The position numbers were made by a program, and so were the translations under genes. DNA of 64,000 nt from assembly GCA_019187185.1 (NCBI GenBank), contig JABAQU010000001.1, forward strand, positions 1 to 64,000, written 5' to 3'. Under the pieces are notes generated by a model. That model had not been told where the DNA came from and searched no databases. It saw nothing but the letters and a program-made list of their open reading frames with translations. Shown here piece after piece: positions 46,077-56,137 of the stretch (positions are counted from its first letter, which is position 1; each line of letters starts with the position of its first letter). Source of the DNA: Steroidobacteraceae bacterium. Its GTDB lineage: Bacteria > Pseudomonadota > Gammaproteobacteria > Steroidobacterales > Steroidobacteraceae.

Positions 46077-47509
46077 CGACCGAAAAGAGCTTGGCCGCGG
46101 GCCCGGTCCCGGGCACGGATACGGACACGGAGGCTGCGGCCCGCGCATTGCGCGCGGCCTGGGATCGGCTGATCGCCCAGCTGCAGGAAGCCCGCGATGG
46201 TATCGACGACCCCAGGCGCTGGCCGCCACCGGCCACACCGCGCAACCTTGCGGAAGGCTATCGCTATGTACTCGGCTTCCTCTACGGCTCGCTGTCGCGC
46301 TGCCTTGGACCCTGTGCCGAATTCCCGTACTTCGTGCGAGCGATTCAGCCGCTGAATCGCTCGACCATCGACAACGCCGATGCGATCTATCTGATGACGC
46401 CGATCGATGGCAATCACAGCTACACCATCAAGGGACGCACGGGCGACACCCGCCACTGGCGCGGCGAGCCGCCTCTCGGGAAAAGGCCCAAGGCACCGCA
46501 TTACGTGATTTTCCAGACCCCGAGTGGCTACTCCGGGGACAGCGGTAGCATCAAGGAGCTGGCGCCGGGGAGCCGCGCCAACTGCGACGTGCTCGATTCC
46601 AGCGATCTCCAGGTCAACGACGACGGCAGTTTCGAGATCCTCCTCGCGCCCGAGCGGCCCGCAGGTCATCGCGGCAATTTCATGCGCACGCGCGCCGTGA
46701 AGAGCCGGCGCAACGAACGTGGCGAGATGGTCGAGCGCGAATATGTCGCCGAGTTCGTCGTGCTGCGCGAGCTTTTCGGCGACTGGGAGAACGAAGACCC
46801 GCTGGATCTGTTCATCTATCGCAACGACCGGCTGGGTGTGCCGGCGCCTGCCTATACACCCGATCTCGCGGCGAAGCAGATGCAGGACGCAGGGCGCTTC
46901 ACGCGCAACCAGGTATGGTTCTGGAACGAGTTCTATGCCGTGACCCTGGAGGCTTACGGCGACATGAACGGCGATGGCCAGCGCTTCATGCCACGCAACG
47001 ACTTCAACAAGTCGAACGCCGCCTCGCTCGCCACCGCCGGCGGCATGACCACCAACATCTACTGCGGCGGAATCTACGAACTCGCGTTCGATGAGGCGCT
47101 GATCGCGGAGCTTCACCAGCCGGTCGAGCCGCAATACATCGGGTTTCATCTGGGAAACCTCTGGGGCGAGTCGCTCGACTTCGCCAATCATCAGAGCAGC
47201 CTGAACGCCTTGCAGGCGCATCGCGATCCAGACAACGTGCTGCGTTACGTGATCGCGCATACCGACCCCGGGGTCGCCAACTGGCTGGACACTACCGGGC
47301 ACAGGGAGGGCTATCTTTCAGTTCGCTGGGCCTATTCGGAGAAACCCAGGCAGCAGGACAAGTGGCCTTGGGCGACGGCAAAGAAGGTGAAGCTCGCCGA
47401 GGTGCTGCAGTATCTGCCGCCGGGCACGCGCATGGTGACGCCCGAGGAGCGCCGTGCGGCGGTCGCCGTCCGTCAGGAGCACGTGCAGCGACGCTATCGA
47501 CAGCATTGA
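46073..47509 (+). CDS. conserved hypothetical protein, DUF1214-like
   Basis: This 478-residue protein has no signal peptide or membrane helix. It carries FPYFVRAIQPLNRSTIDNAD followed by AIYLMTPIDGNHSYTIKGR, the pattern seen in DUF1214-type proteins that often accompany steroid catabolism genes, and later FWNEFYAVTLEAYGDMNGDG and a C-terminal WLDTTGHREGYLSVRWAY. No catalytic residues are known to me. The ATGA overlap with the sulfotransferase gene and the SDR gene 13 bp downstream indicate a three-gene operon acting on one compound. Confidence 0.6.
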   Translation: MTTEKSLAAGPVPGTDTDTEAAARALRAAWDRLIAQLQEARDGIDDPRRWPPPATPRNLAEGYRYVLGFLYGSLSRCLGPCAEFPYFVRAIQPLNRSTIDNADAIYLMTPIDGNHSYTIKGRTGDTRHWRGEPPLGKRPKAPHYVIFQTPSGYSGDSGSIKELAPGSRANCDVLDSSDLQVNDDGSFEILLAPERPAGHRGNFMRTRAVKSRRNERGEMVEREYVAEFVVLRELFGDWENEDPLDLFIYRNDRLGVPAPAYTPDLAAKQMQDAGRFTRNQVWFWNEFYAVTLEAYGDMNGDGQRFMPRNDFNKSNAASLATAGGMTTNIYCGGIYELAFDEALIAELHQPVEPQYIGFHLGNLWGESLDFANHQSSLNALQAHRDPDNVLRYVIAHTDPGVANWLDTTGHREGYLSVRWAYSEKPRQQDKWPWATAKKVKLAEVLQYLPPGTRMVTPEERRAAVAVRQEHVQRRYRQH

Positions 47510-47522
47510 GAGGGACGTCCCG

Positions 47523-48404
47523 GTGACGCAGAGACTCAAGGACAAGGTGGCCATCGTCACGGGCGCGAGCCGCGGGATCGGCGCGGCGATCGCGGTGCGC
47601 CTGGCTGCGGAGGGCGCGCGCGTGGCCATGGTCGCTCGCTCGGTGGAGGCGGGCAGCAGCAAGCTCGCCGGCTCGCTCGCGGAGACCGCCGGTCGCATCG
47701 GCGCGCTCGGGGGAGAGTGTCTGTGCATCGGCGCGAATCTCGCCGATCCCGAGCAGCGTGCCCACATCGTCCCCCAGGCCCTCGAGCGTTTCGGAGGAGT
47801 GGATATCCTCATCAACAACGCCGCCTGGTCGCGCTATCAGCCGGCTCATGCGCAGAGTTCAAAGCACGTTCGACTGTGCTTCGAAGTGAACTTCCACGCG
47901 CCCCTCGAGCTCGTGCAACAGTGCGTACCCAGCATGCGCGAGCGTGGAGCGGGCTGGATTGTCAATCTTTCGAGCGCCACTGCCAATAACCCGGCGCCTG
48001 CGCCCTATGATCGCAGCGAGCGCTACTTCAAGTTCAACGCCGAAGTGGGTCCTTCGGTCTACGCCTCCAGCAAGGCGGCGCTGGAGCGCCTGAGCGCGGG
48101 GCTGGCCACCGAGCTGGCGGCCACCAACATCGCAGTCAATGCGGTCGCGCCCGTGGAAGCGGTGGCGAGCGAGGGAGCTGTAGCGCTCGGTACGATCGAT
48201 GCGACTGCGCACATGGAACCCCTCGAAGCGATGGCCGAGGCCGTTCTCGAGCTCTGTTCACGCGCTCCCGCCGAAATTTCCGGGCGCATTCTTTTCAGTC
48301 TCGATCTCCTGCGCGAGTTGGGGGCGACCGTGCATACGCTCGATGGGCGGGTGCCGCTGGCGGGGTATGTGATTCCACCCGCGCGGCAGGCGAGCCGTGG
48401 GTGA
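47523..48404 (+). CDS. short-chain dehydrogenase/reductase
   Basis: This 293-residue SDR starts at GTG 47523 (VTQRLKDKVAIVTGASRGIG). It has INNAAWS, catalytic serine in NLSSATAN, and YASSKAALERL. Between Ser and Tyr lies an insertion (PAPAPYDRSERYFKFNAEVG) longer than in standard SDRs, which probably shapes a particular substrate pocket. The ribosome-binding region contains a perfect palindrome GGGACGTCCC at 47512-47521. It is the last gene of the sulfotransferase-DUF1214-SDR operon. Confidence 0.84.
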   Translation: MTQRLKDKVAIVTGASRGIGAAIAVRLAAEGARVAMVARSVEAGSSKLAGSLAETAGRIGALGGECLCIGANLADPEQRAHIVPQALERFGGVDILINNAAWSRYQPAHAQSSKHVRLCFEVNFHAPLELVQQCVPSMRERGAGWIVNLSSATANNPAPAPYDRSERYFKFNAEVGPSVYASSKAALERLSAGLATELAATNIAVNAVAPVEAVASEGAVALGTIDATAHMEPLEAMAEAVLELCSRAPAEISGRILFSLDLLRELGATVHTLDGRVPLAGYVIPPARQASRG

Positions 48405-48829
48405 AGCCCGCCTCGCTGCGCCGGAGCGGCTGCTGACGGTGAAGTTGCTGATCGCGCCGTATTCGGTATGCAGTGACCGACTGTTCTGCGAGCATCTCTG
48501 ACCTGCTCCCAATTTTCAGTGCCACGGCGAGGTGAGTAGAGTCCGATCCTGGGAAGGTGTCCAGACACACGTGCGGGACACCTTGCTGACAGCATTAAGC
48601 TTCCGCAGGGATTTGCCCTGATTGGCCAATGTCAATTCGACGCCGCGTGAGCCTGGATTCGGGCCGATGCCCGGAAACTCGTCAATTTGGATAATGGTCA
48701 CGCGCCGTGGAAGCGGTAGGCTACCGGTGTGGCCGAAATGCGCCCAGAATGCCCAAACGCGCCGGGCTCCATGGCCATCGTGATGGTATCCATTGTCCAG
48801 TCAGGCTCGACGACGGAGGTTTTTCGCCC
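48405..48829. other. 425-bp gap upstream of cysD
   Basis: No gene is seen. The stretch 48674-48727 is repeated at 16178-16231, next to a cysQ remnant. The cysD promoter probably lies between 48690 and 48810, and a GGAGG box at 48816-48820 serves the start at 48830. No riboswitch fold was recognised. Confidence 0.5.
48674..48727 (+). repeat. cysD upstream element repeated at 16178-16231
   Basis: GAAACTCGTCAATTTGG is identical in both places, and 30 of the first 34 bases match. Here it lies 103 bp or more upstream of the cysD start, a position that could include regulatory DNA. The second copy sits next to the end of a decayed cysQ. Confidence 0.6.
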
Positions 48830-49780
48830 ATGACCGCCGGACCCGCCACCGCCCCCGCCGCCTCGGCCGCGCTGCACCCGCAGACGTTGACGCATCTTCA
48901 GCGCCTGGAAGCCGAGAGCATCCAGATTTTCCGGGAAGTGGTGGCCGAGTGCGAGAAGCCGGTGATGCTGTACTCGATCGGCAAGGACTCCTCGGTGATG
49001 CTGCACGTGGCGAAGAAGGCGTTTTACCCGGCGCCGCCGCCCTTTCCGCTGCTGCACGTGGACACGACGTGGAAGTTCCGGGCGATGTACGAGTTTCGGG
49101 ATCGGATGGCGCGCGAGAGCGGCATGGAGCTGATCGTGTACGTGAACCCGGAGGGGATCGCGCGGGGCATCAACCCCTTCACGCACGGCTCGCAGGTGCA
49201 CACGGACGTGATGAAGACGCAGGGGCTGAAGCAGGCGCTGGACAAGTACGGCTTCGATGCGGCCTTTGGCGGGGCGCGGCGCGACGAGGAGAAGTCGCGG
49301 GCGAAGGAGCGGGTGTTCTCGTTTCGCTCGGCGGCGCACCGCTGGGACCCGAAGAACCAGCGGCCCGAGCTGTGGAGCCTGTACAACACGCGCAAGGCGA
49401 AGGGGGAGAGCATCCGGGTGTTCCCGATCTCCAACTGGACCGAGCTGGACGTGTGGCAGTACATCCACCTGGAAGGCATCCCGATCGTGCCGCTGTACTT
49501 CGCGGCCCCCCGCCCGGTGGTCGAGCGCGACGGGGCGCTGATCATGGTCGATGACGAGCGCATGCCGCTGAAGGAGGGGGAGACGCCACAAATGAAGACC
49601 GTGCGCTTTCGCACGCTCGGCTGCTACCCGCTGACCGGCGCGATCGAGAGCACGGCCGACACGCTGCCGAAGATCATCCAGGAGATGCTGCTGACGACCT
49701 CATCGGAGCGCCAGGGACGGGTGATCGACCACGACGCCTCGGCCTCGATGGAGAAGAAGAAGCAGGAGGGGTACTTCTGA
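48830..49780 (+). CDS. cysD: sulfate adenylyltransferase subunit 2
   Basis: This 316-residue CysD is the catalytic subunit that adenylates sulfate to APS. It has the PP-loop in [20 protein letters not shown], the [20 protein letters not shown] segment, and [15 protein letters not shown]. The start at 48830 (MTAGPATA) has GGAGG 9 bp upstream. An in-frame extension to 48707 lacks homology. Its stop overlaps cysNC. The whole cysD-cysNC-cysQ set is one operon. Confidence 0.95.
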   Translation: MTAGPATAPAASAALHPQTLTHLQRLEAESIQIFREVVAECEKPVMLYSIGKDSSVMLHVAKKAFYPAPPPFPLLHVDTTWKFRAMYEFRDRMARESGMELIVYVNPEGIARGINPFTHGSQVHTDVMKTQGLKQALDKYGFDAAFGGARRDEEKSRAKERVFSFRSAAHRWDPKNQRPELWSLYNTRKAKGESIRVFPISNWTELDVWQYIHLEGIPIVPLYFAAPRPVVERDGALIMVDDERMPLKEGETPQMKTVRFRTLGCYPLTGAIESTADTLPKIIQEMLLTTSSERQGRVIDHDASASMEKKKQEGYF

Positions 49781-51687
49781 TGGCTCACCAGTCTGCACTC
49801 ATCGCCCGTGACATCGAGGCGTATCTCGAGCAGCACCAGCACAAGAGCCTGCTGCGCTTCATCACCTGCGGCTCGGTCGACGACGGCAAGTCGACGCTGA
49901 TCGGGCGGCTGCTGTACGAGTCGAAGATGATCTTCGACGACCAGCTCGCGGCGCTCGAAGCGGACTCCAGGCGGGTCGGGACGCGGGGCGCGGAGCTCGA
50001 CTTTGCGCTGCTCGTCGACGGGCTCGCCGCCGAGCGCGAGCAGGGCATCACGATCGATGTGGCGTACCGGTTCTTCTCGACCGAGAAGCGCAAGTTCATC
50101 GTGGCCGACACCCCGGGGCACGAGCAGTACACGCGCAACATGGTGACGGGGGCCTCGACGGCGGATCTGGCCGTGATCCTGATCGATGCGCGCAAGGGCG
50201 TACTGACCCAGACGCGCCGCCACAGCTTCCTCGTCTCGCTCCTCGGGATCCGCCGCATCGTGCTGGCGGTGAACAAGATGGACCTGGTCGGCTACTCGCA
50301 GGAGGTGTTCGAGACGATCCTGCAGGAGTACCACGACTTTGCCGGCCAGATCGGGCTCACCGACATCACCGCGATCCCGCTCTCGGCGGTCTACGGCGAC
50401 AACATCCTCGAGGCGGGATCGAACATGCCCTGGTACCACGGGCCGACCCTGATGGGGCATCTCGAGACCGTCGAGGTGGGAGAGGCGCTGCCCACGCGGC
50501 CGTTTCGGCTGCCGGTGCAGTGGGTGAACCGGCCGGATCACACGTTCCGGGGGTTTGCGGGCCTGATCGCCAGCGGCAGCGTGCACCCGGGCGATCGCAT
50601 CCGGGTGCTGCCCTCGGGGCGCGAGAGTCAGGTGGCGCGCATCGTGACGGCCGACGGGGATCTCGAGGTGGCCGTTGCGGGCCAGTCGGTGACGCTGACG
50701 CTGACGAGCGAGATCGACGTGAGCCGCGGGGACGTGCTGGCCGCGGGCGAGGCCCCGCCGGAGGTGGCCGACCAGTTCGAGGCGACCGTCATCTGGATGC
50801 ACGATGAGCCGCTGCTGCAGGGGCGCTCGTACCTGATGAAGATCGGCACGCGCACGGTGTCGGCGACGATTGCGCCGCTGAAGTACAAGATCAACGTCAA
50901 CACGCTCGAGCACACGGCGGCCGAGCGGCTGGAGCTCAACGACATCGGGGTGTGCGAGGTGACGCTCGATCGGGCGGTGCCGTTTGAGCCCTATGCCGAG
51001 GACCCGACGCTCGGGGGGTTCATCCTGATCGACCGGTTCACGAACAACACGCTCGGGGCGGGGCTGCTGCACTTTGCGCTGCGCCGCTCGCAGAACGTGC
51101 ACTGGCAGGCGCTCGACGTGAACCAGCAGGTGCGCGCGCAGCTGAAGGGACAGAAGGCCTGCGTGCTGTGGCTCACGGGGCTGTCGGGGGCGGGCAAGTC
51201 GACGATTGCGAACCGGGTGGAGAAGCGGCTCTTGTCGCTCGGCCGGCACACCTACCTGCTCGATGGCGACAACGTGCGCCACGGGCTCAACAAGGACCTC
51301 GGCTTCACGGCCCAGGACCGGGTGGAGAACATCCGTCGCGTGGCCGAGGTGGCCAAGCTCATGGTCGACGCGGGGCTCATCGTGCTCGTCTCGTTCATCT
51401 CGCCCTACCGGGCCGAGCGGCGCATGGCGCGCGAGCTGTTCGCGGCGGGGGAGTTCCTCGAGGTCTACGTCGACACCCCGCTCGCCGAGGCCGAGCGGCG
51501 CGACGTGAAGGGGCTGTACCAGAAGGCGCGGCGCGGGGAGCTGAAGAACTTCACCGGCATCGATGCGCCCTACGAGACTCCCGAGCACCCCGAGATCCAC
51601 CTCCACACCCAGCAGGCCTCGGCCGATGAGTCCGCCGAACGCATCGTCGCCTACCTCTCCGCCGCCGGCATGCTGAGCAAGCTATGA
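49780..51687 (+). CDS. cysNC: fused sulfate adenylyltransferase subunit 1/APS kinase (CysNC)
   Basis: This 635-residue fusion has a CysN GTPase part at 1-440 (GSVDDGKST at 31-39, [16 protein letters not shown]) and a CysC APS kinase part from about 455 (GLSGAGKST at 467-475, [15 protein letters not shown]). CysN drives APS formation by GTP hydrolysis and CysC phosphorylates APS to PAPS. Its start overlaps the cysD stop, and its stop overlaps cysQ by 4 bp. The presence of CysC points to PAPS as the product. Confidence 0.96.
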   Translation: MAHQSALIARDIEAYLEQHQHKSLLRFITCGSVDDGKSTLIGRLLYESKMIFDDQLAALEADSRRVGTRGAELDFALLVDGLAAEREQGITIDVAYRFFSTEKRKFIVADTPGHEQYTRNMVTGASTADLAVILIDARKGVLTQTRRHSFLVSLLGIRRIVLAVNKMDLVGYSQEVFETILQEYHDFAGQIGLTDITAIPLSAVYGDNILEAGSNMPWYHGPTLMGHLETVEVGEALPTRPFRLPVQWVNRPDHTFRGFAGLIASGSVHPGDRIRVLPSGRESQVARIVTADGDLEVAVAGQSVTLTLTSEIDVSRGDVLAAGEAPPEVADQFEATVIWMHDEPLLQGRSYLMKIGTRTVSATIAPLKYKINVNTLEHTAAERLELNDIGVCEVTLDRAVPFEPYAEDPTLGGFILIDRFTNNTLGAGLLHFALRRSQNVHWQALDVNQQVRAQLKGQKACVLWLTGLSGAGKSTIANRVEKRLLSLGRHTYLLDGDNVRHGLNKDLGFTAQDRVENIRRVAEVAKLMVDAGLIVLVSFISPYRAERRMARELFAAGEFLEVYVDTPLAEAERRDVKGLYQKARRGELKNFTGIDAPYETPEHPEIHLHTQQASADESAERIVAYLSAAGMLSKL

Positions 51688-52478
51688 ACGCCAAATTGCT
51701 CGAACAGGTGGGCGGGATCGCGCGGCGGGCCGGCGCCGAGATCCTCGCGGTCTATGCATCGCAGGACGCGGGCGTCAGCACCAAGGCGGACCAGTCGCCG
51801 CTCACGCAGGCGGACCTGCGCGCTCACCGCGTGATCGTGAACGAACTGCGTGCGCTCACGCCGGATATCCCGGTGCTGTCGGAGGAATCGTCGGAGATCC
51901 CGTTTGCGGAGCGCGCGCGATGGCAGCGCTACTGGCTCGTCGACCCGCTCGATGGCACGAAGGAGTTCCTGTCGCGGAACGGCGAGTTCACGGTGAACAT
52001 CGCGCTCATCGAGGGCCATGCGCCGGCGCTCGGCGTGGTGCACGTGCCGGTGCGCGAAACGACCTACGCCGGCCTGCCCGGGTCGGGGGCGTGGCGCACG
52101 CGCGGCGAAGGCAAGCCTGAGCCGATCCACGTCCAGGCGCGCGCGGCCTCACCGGTGCGCGTCGTCGGCAGCAAGTCGCATCGCGGAGACTCGCTCGACG
52201 GCTTTCTCGCGCGCCTCGGTGCGCACGAGCTCGTGCCCGTCGGCAGTTCGCTGAAGTTCTGTCTCGTCGCCGAGGGCGCCGCGGACATCTACCCGCGCCT
52301 CGGGCCGACTTCGGAATGGGACACGGCGGCTGCGCAAGCCGTGGTGTGCGCAGCAGGTGGTGCCGTGGTGACGCTCGACGGCGCGCCGCTCGCCTACAAC
52401 GCCAAGCCCGACATCCTGAATCCGCATTTCGTCGTCTATGCCGATCGCGGGCGGGACTGGCTCGCGCTGCTGCGCTAG
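51684..52478 (+). CDS. cysQ: 3'(2'),5'-bisphosphate nucleotidase CysQ
   Basis: This 264-residue Mg-dependent phosphatase of the inositol monophosphatase fold hydrolyses PAP, the by-product of PAPS use, to AMP. Seen are [27 protein letters not shown] (metal-binding aspartates) and [14 protein letters not shown]. It overlaps cysNC by 4 bp, and its stop overlaps the stop of the convergent esterase gene by 4 bp. A decayed copy of its 3' end lies at 16330-16478. Confidence 0.95.
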   Translation: MNAKLLEQVGGIARRAGAEILAVYASQDAGVSTKADQSPLTQADLRAHRVIVNELRALTPDIPVLSEESSEIPFAERARWQRYWLVDPLDGTKEFLSRNGEFTVNIALIEGHAPALGVVHVPVRETTYAGLPGSGAWRTRGEGKPEPIHVQARAASPVRVVGSKSHRGDSLDGFLARLGAHELVPVGSSLKFCLVAEGAADIYPRLGPTSEWDTAAAQAVVCAAGGAVVTLDGAPLAYNAKPDILNPHFVVYADRGRDWLALLR

Positions 52479-53398
52479 ATTGCGCGCAGGTCGCGACCCA
52501 CATCCGCGATCGCGTGGTACGCGACCGGCGTGACGTACGGCATGCTGAGAAAGCCGTGCAGCATGCCGAGGTAGCGGCGCGCCACGACCGGCACACCGGC
52601 TGCGCGCAAACGCGCGGCATAGGCCTCGCCCTCGTCGCGCAGCGGATCGAACTCGGCAGTGATCACGGTTGCCGACGGCAGTCCGGCGAGATCCGTCGCC
52701 TTGAGCGGTGACGCGAGCGGATCGGCCGCCCGCGACGGATCACCGAGGTAGCACTCGGCAAACCAGCGCATCATGTCGCGCGTGAGCATGTAGCCCACGG
52801 CCAGCTCACGGCTCGAGGCGCTGTCGCAGCCGAGGTCGGTGACGGGATAGATCAGCGCCTGGTGGCGCAGGTTCGGGCCGCCCCGATCCCGCGCGAGCAG
52901 GGCGACGGCGGCCGCGAGATTGCCTCCCGCGCTGTCGCCGCACACGGCGAGTCGCGCGGCATCCACGCCGATGTCGCGTGCATGATCGGCCAGCCATCGT
53001 GTCGCCGCGTAACAGTCTTCGAGCGGACCCGGGAAGCGCGTCTCGGGCGCGAGGCGGTATTCCACGGACGCCACCGCGCAACCCGAGGCGCGCGCGAGGC
53101 TGCGGCACAGCGGATCGTGGGTCTCGAGATCGCAGATGACGAAGCCGCCGCCATGGAAGAACACGACGAGCGGCAGGTCCTGCGCTGCGCTCGGGTGATA
53201 CAGGCGCACGTTGATCGTGCCACCGGGGCCCGGCACGGCGAGATCACGCACCGCGTGCACCGGCTCTTTCTCGACGGGCGGCATCGGGGTCGCGGCGAGC
53301 GCGGCGCGCAGCCCGGCGGCGCCCAGCTCGGCAGGTGGCGGCTGCAATGCCATGCCGGGCAGCTCGAGCAGGGGACGAAATGCAGGATCGACAGGCAT
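52475..53398 (-). CDS. alpha/beta-hydrolase (HSL-family esterase)
   Basis: This 307-residue cytosolic esterase has VVFFHGGGFVICDLETHD (oxyanion box), GDSAGGNLAAAV (nucleophile Ser), an Asp in AEFDPLRDEGE and His in MLHGFLSM. The start at 53398 has AAGGAAA upstream. It resembles the esterase at 37702 in fold only. It follows the LuxR gene on the same strand, 43 bp from the regulator's stop, and may be its target. The substrate, an ester or lactone, is inferred from the family. Confidence 0.88.
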   Translation of the reverse strand: MPVDPAFRPLLELPGMALQPPPAELGAAGLRAALAATPMPPVEKEPVHAVRDLAVPGPGGTINVRLYHPSAAQDLPLVVFFHGGGFVICDLETHDPLCRSLARASGCAVASVEYRLAPETRFPGPLEDCYAATRWLADHARDIGVDAARLAVCGDSAGGNLAAAVALLARDRGGPNLRHQALIYPVTDLGCDSASSRELAVGYMLTRDMMRWFAECYLGDPSRAADPLASPLKATDLAGLPSATVITAEFDPLRDEGEAYAARLRAAGVPVVARRYLGMLHGFLSMPYVTPVAYHAIADVGRDLRAI

Positions 53399-53441
53399 CG
53401 GGTTTCCTTTCAGCCGTGGTGAATGAGTCGCCGTGGGCGCG

Positions 53442-54614
53442 TCAGCCGAGCGCGGCAACACTGCGCAGGAGCGTCCGCACGAGCTCTGTCTGCCGGTAGA
53501 TGCCGGTCTTGGTGAAGATCGAGCGCAGATGCGTGCGCGCGGTATTGATGCTCATGCCGAGTTCGTCGGCGGCCTCCTGGATTGTCCGGCCATTGGCGAG
53601 CGAGAGCGCCAGTTGCGCTTCTTTTTCCGTGAGGCCGAACAGCCGGCGCACGCTTTCCGTCGATGTCTCGCGCGATTCGGATGCGACGCTCAGGAACACC
53701 GCCACCGCGCCGCTCACCGGTGAATCCGGTTCGGGCATCCGCGGCCAGCCCGGGCGGATGATCATGCCGATGTGACCTTTGCCGCTCGGGCGGCGCACGC
53801 GTATCGCCTCGACGAGACCGGGCCGGCCGGTGCGGCCCGATTCGAGGGCGCGCGCGAACGCCGCTTCGTAACGGCTGGCGTCTTCCGGGCTGCGAAACAC
53901 GAGGGTGCCGTCCGCGAGCGAGATGCCGTCCTGCTCGGCCAGGATCTGGCGCGCGAGCGCATTGCCGTGCACGACGCGCGCGTTCTCGTCGAGAAAGATC
54001 GCGCCGAGCGTGAGATCCGTCATCGCGTCGGCGTAGATGCCGCGCTCGGTGCGCACGAGGTCGAGCTCGAGATGGGTCCGGATCGCTGCGCGCAGATGCG
54101 GCACCAGCAGTGCACAGAATCGCCGGGCCGAGACGCTGAATTCGCCCGTGCGCGCGGCCCGGTTCACGCGGAACCTGACGGCATACCGGCCCGGCTCGCG
54201 CAGGTCGACGCCGAGATTGTAGATCGCGTCGAGCGGCACCATGTAGTCGCGATAGAACTCGCTCGCCTCGAGGCGTTCGCGACCCACGAACTCGTGCAGC
54301 GTGACGAGCTGGCCCTCCGGCAACTGCACGAAAGGGTCCAGCGCGAAATAGCGGTCCGTGTAGGCGGCCGTTCCCTCCACGCTCGCGCCCCAGGTGTAGA
54401 GGAGCCCGCATTCACCGATCGCCGGCGAGCGCAGCATCAGCGTGACGTAGTTGGCCTTCAGGCGCCGGCCGAGGAGCCCGAGGAACTCGGACCAGCGGTC
54501 CGGCTCGAGTGCGCCCTCGTGCAGCTTCAGCAGCAGTTCACTGAAATGTTGCAGTTCGTGATACACGATGCACGCACTCGAACCGGGACAGTCAACCGCC
54601 GGCCGGCGCCGCAC
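53442..54614 (-). CDS. LuxR-type HTH transcriptional regulator
   Basis: This ~390-residue regulator has a C-terminal LuxR HTH (LTEKEAQLALSLANGRTIQE, then NTARTHLRSIFTKTG and RQTELVRTLLRSVAALG) and a large N-terminal sensory region with a PAS-like segment (IFLDENARVVHGNALARQIL near 205). It is a paralogue of the regulator at 16437-17624. The GTG at 54614 overlaps the preceding flavoprotein gene. A later GTG at 54566 is also possible. It likely controls the flavoprotein and esterase genes around it. Confidence 0.82.
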   Translation of the reverse strand: MRRRPAVDCPGSSACIVYHELQHFSELLLKLHEGALEPDRWSEFLGLLGRRLKANYVTLMLRSPAIGECGLLYTWGASVEGTAAYTDRYFALDPFVQLPEGQLVTLHEFVGRERLEASEFYRDYMVPLDAIYNLGVDLREPGRYAVRFRVNRAARTGEFSVSARRFCALLVPHLRAAIRTHLELDLVRTERGIYADAMTDLTLGAIFLDENARVVHGNALARQILAEQDGISLADGTLVFRSPEDASRYEAAFARALESGRTGRPGLVEAIRVRRPSGKGHIGMIIRPGWPRMPEPDSPVSGAVAVFLSVASESRETSTESVRRLFGLTEKEAQLALSLANGRTIQEAADELGMSINTARTHLRSIFTKTGIYRQTELVRTLLRSVAALG

Positions 54615-56082
54615 GTGCCGCCTGACGGCCCGCCTGACGACCGAAAAACGTCGAATCCGCGATCGACATGCCGGAACTGTAACCCTTGCCCCAGCGAGGC
54701 AGGCCGCACGCGGTGCGCCCGGCCGCGTACAGCCCGGGGATCACCTTGCGTTCCTCGGTCAGCACTTCCCCGGTCGGCAGCGTGTCGAGACCGCCGAGCG
54801 TGAAGGCGGAGTAGTGCGCGTGATCGACCCGGCAGTCGAGCGCGACGAATGGCGGCTTGTCGAGCGGCTTCAGCCACTTCTGCGCCTTGTGGAAGAGAGG
54901 GTCTTCACCGCGTGCGGCGTGGCGGTTGTACACCGCCACCGTCGCCGTGAGCGTGCCCTCCGGCAGCTGCAGTTCCTGCTCGATTTCCTCCCAGCTGTCG
55001 CCCGCGGCACCGATCTCGACGCGCGCTGTCTCGTGAAGGAGACCCTGCGCATAGGTCTCCTGATCCTGCAGCAACCAGATGCGGTCCCCGGGCTGCTCGA
55101 GGATGAACTGCGTGACGCGCCCGTGATAGCAGTCCTCGTTGATGAAGCGCTGCCCACGCTCATTCACGAAAATGCCCTTCACGAGCGATCCCGGCGGGTA
55201 CCACGGCACGGTCGCGAAGCCTTCCGACATGTTGATCGCGGCGCCGCCGACGCTCATGCCCATGCATACCCCGGATCCGTTGTCCGTGGTTCCGATCGGG
55301 TTGTCCGCGCGCAGCAGGTGCGGCGCATGACGCCTGACCATCTCGCGATTCATGATGAAGCCACCGGCGCACAGCACGACGCCGCGCGCGCGCACGTAGC
55401 GCGCCGTGCCGTCGATGCGCACGACGAGCCCGTGCACGCGCTGCTGCTCGTCGGCAACGAGTGCGAGCGCGCGGGCGTCGAAGCGCACGTCGACGCCGAT
55501 CGCATTCACGCGCGCAGCCAGCATGTCCATCAGGTACTTGCCGGCGCTCCAGCCTGTCTGCCGGGCCGTGTGGCCGCGCGGTGCGGGGCGTGCCGCCTGC
55601 GCGAACGGCCAGGCTTCTTCGCTCCCGGTCCAGACGAGGCAATCGTCGGTCAGCGGCTCCATGACGCGTTCGGCGATGTAGGAGTTCTTGAACTCGACGC
55701 CCTGGGCGGCGAGCCAGTCGAGATGGCCGAGGGCATGGTCGGCATAGAGGCGCACTTTCGCTGCGTCCGCATTCGGGCCGCCGGCCATCAGCAGGTACTG
55801 GTAGAAATCCTCCGTGCGGTCCTCGAAGCCGGCCGTGCGCTGCTGCAGCGAGCCGCCCCCGCCACCGACATAGATCTCGCCACCGGAGAGGGCAGCTGCG
55901 CCGCCGCTGCCGGAGCTGACCTCGAAGAGCATCACCTTCGCGCCGGCCGCGGCGGCCTCGATCGCCGCGCAGGAGCCCGCGGCGCCGAAGCCGACGATGG
56001 CGACATCGGTCTCGAAGTCGAAGCGTGGCACCTGCGACAGCGGGCAAGGACGTGAAACGGAAAAATCGGCCGTTGTTGCCAT
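54592..56082 (-). CDS. FAD-dependent dehydrogenase, 3-ketosteroid-Delta1-dehydrogenase/fumarate-reductase family
   Basis: This 496-residue flavoprotein has the N-terminal dinucleotide motif DVAIVGFGAAGSCAAIEAAA, then GSGGAAALSGGEIYVGGGGG, and a C-terminal HYSAFTLGGLDTLPTGEVLT and GKGYSSGMSIADSTFFGR. This set fits the KstD/3-oxosteroid dehydrogenase and flavocytochrome c fumarate reductase family. With no signal peptide or haem motif, a KstD-like role on a ring ketone is more likely. The ATG at 56082 is preceded by a TCAGGAGG ribosome-binding site on its own strand. The end overlaps the LuxR start. Confidence 0.8.
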   Translation of the reverse strand: MATTADFSVSRPCPLSQVPRFDFETDVAIVGFGAAGSCAAIEAAAAGAKVMLFEVSSGSGGAAALSGGEIYVGGGGGSLQQRTAGFEDRTEDFYQYLLMAGGPNADAAKVRLYADHALGHLDWLAAQGVEFKNSYIAERVMEPLTDDCLVWTGSEEAWPFAQAARPAPRGHTARQTGWSAGKYLMDMLAARVNAIGVDVRFDARALALVADEQQRVHGLVVRIDGTARYVRARGVVLCAGGFIMNREMVRRHAPHLLRADNPIGTTDNGSGVCMGMSVGGAAINMSEGFATVPWYPPGSLVKGIFVNERGQRFINEDCYHGRVTQFILEQPGDRIWLLQDQETYAQGLLHETARVEIGAAGDSWEEIEQELQLPEGTLTATVAVYNRHAARGEDPLFHKAQKWLKPLDKPPFVALDCRVDHAHYSAFTLGGLDTLPTGEVLTEERKVIPGLYAAGRTACGLPRWGKGYSSGMSIADSTFFGRQAGRQAARAAPAGG

Positions 56083-56137
56083 GGGTGGCGGACCTCCTGA
56101 TGACCGGATGATACGCCAAGGCGTGATGCGTCAAGCG

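Noticed and set aside
47512-47521. Perfect palindrome GGGACGTCCC near the SDR start
   Set aside because: Ten-base palindromes occur by chance in GC-rich DNA, and it has no second copy seen at the other operon starts. It is noted only in the gene entry.
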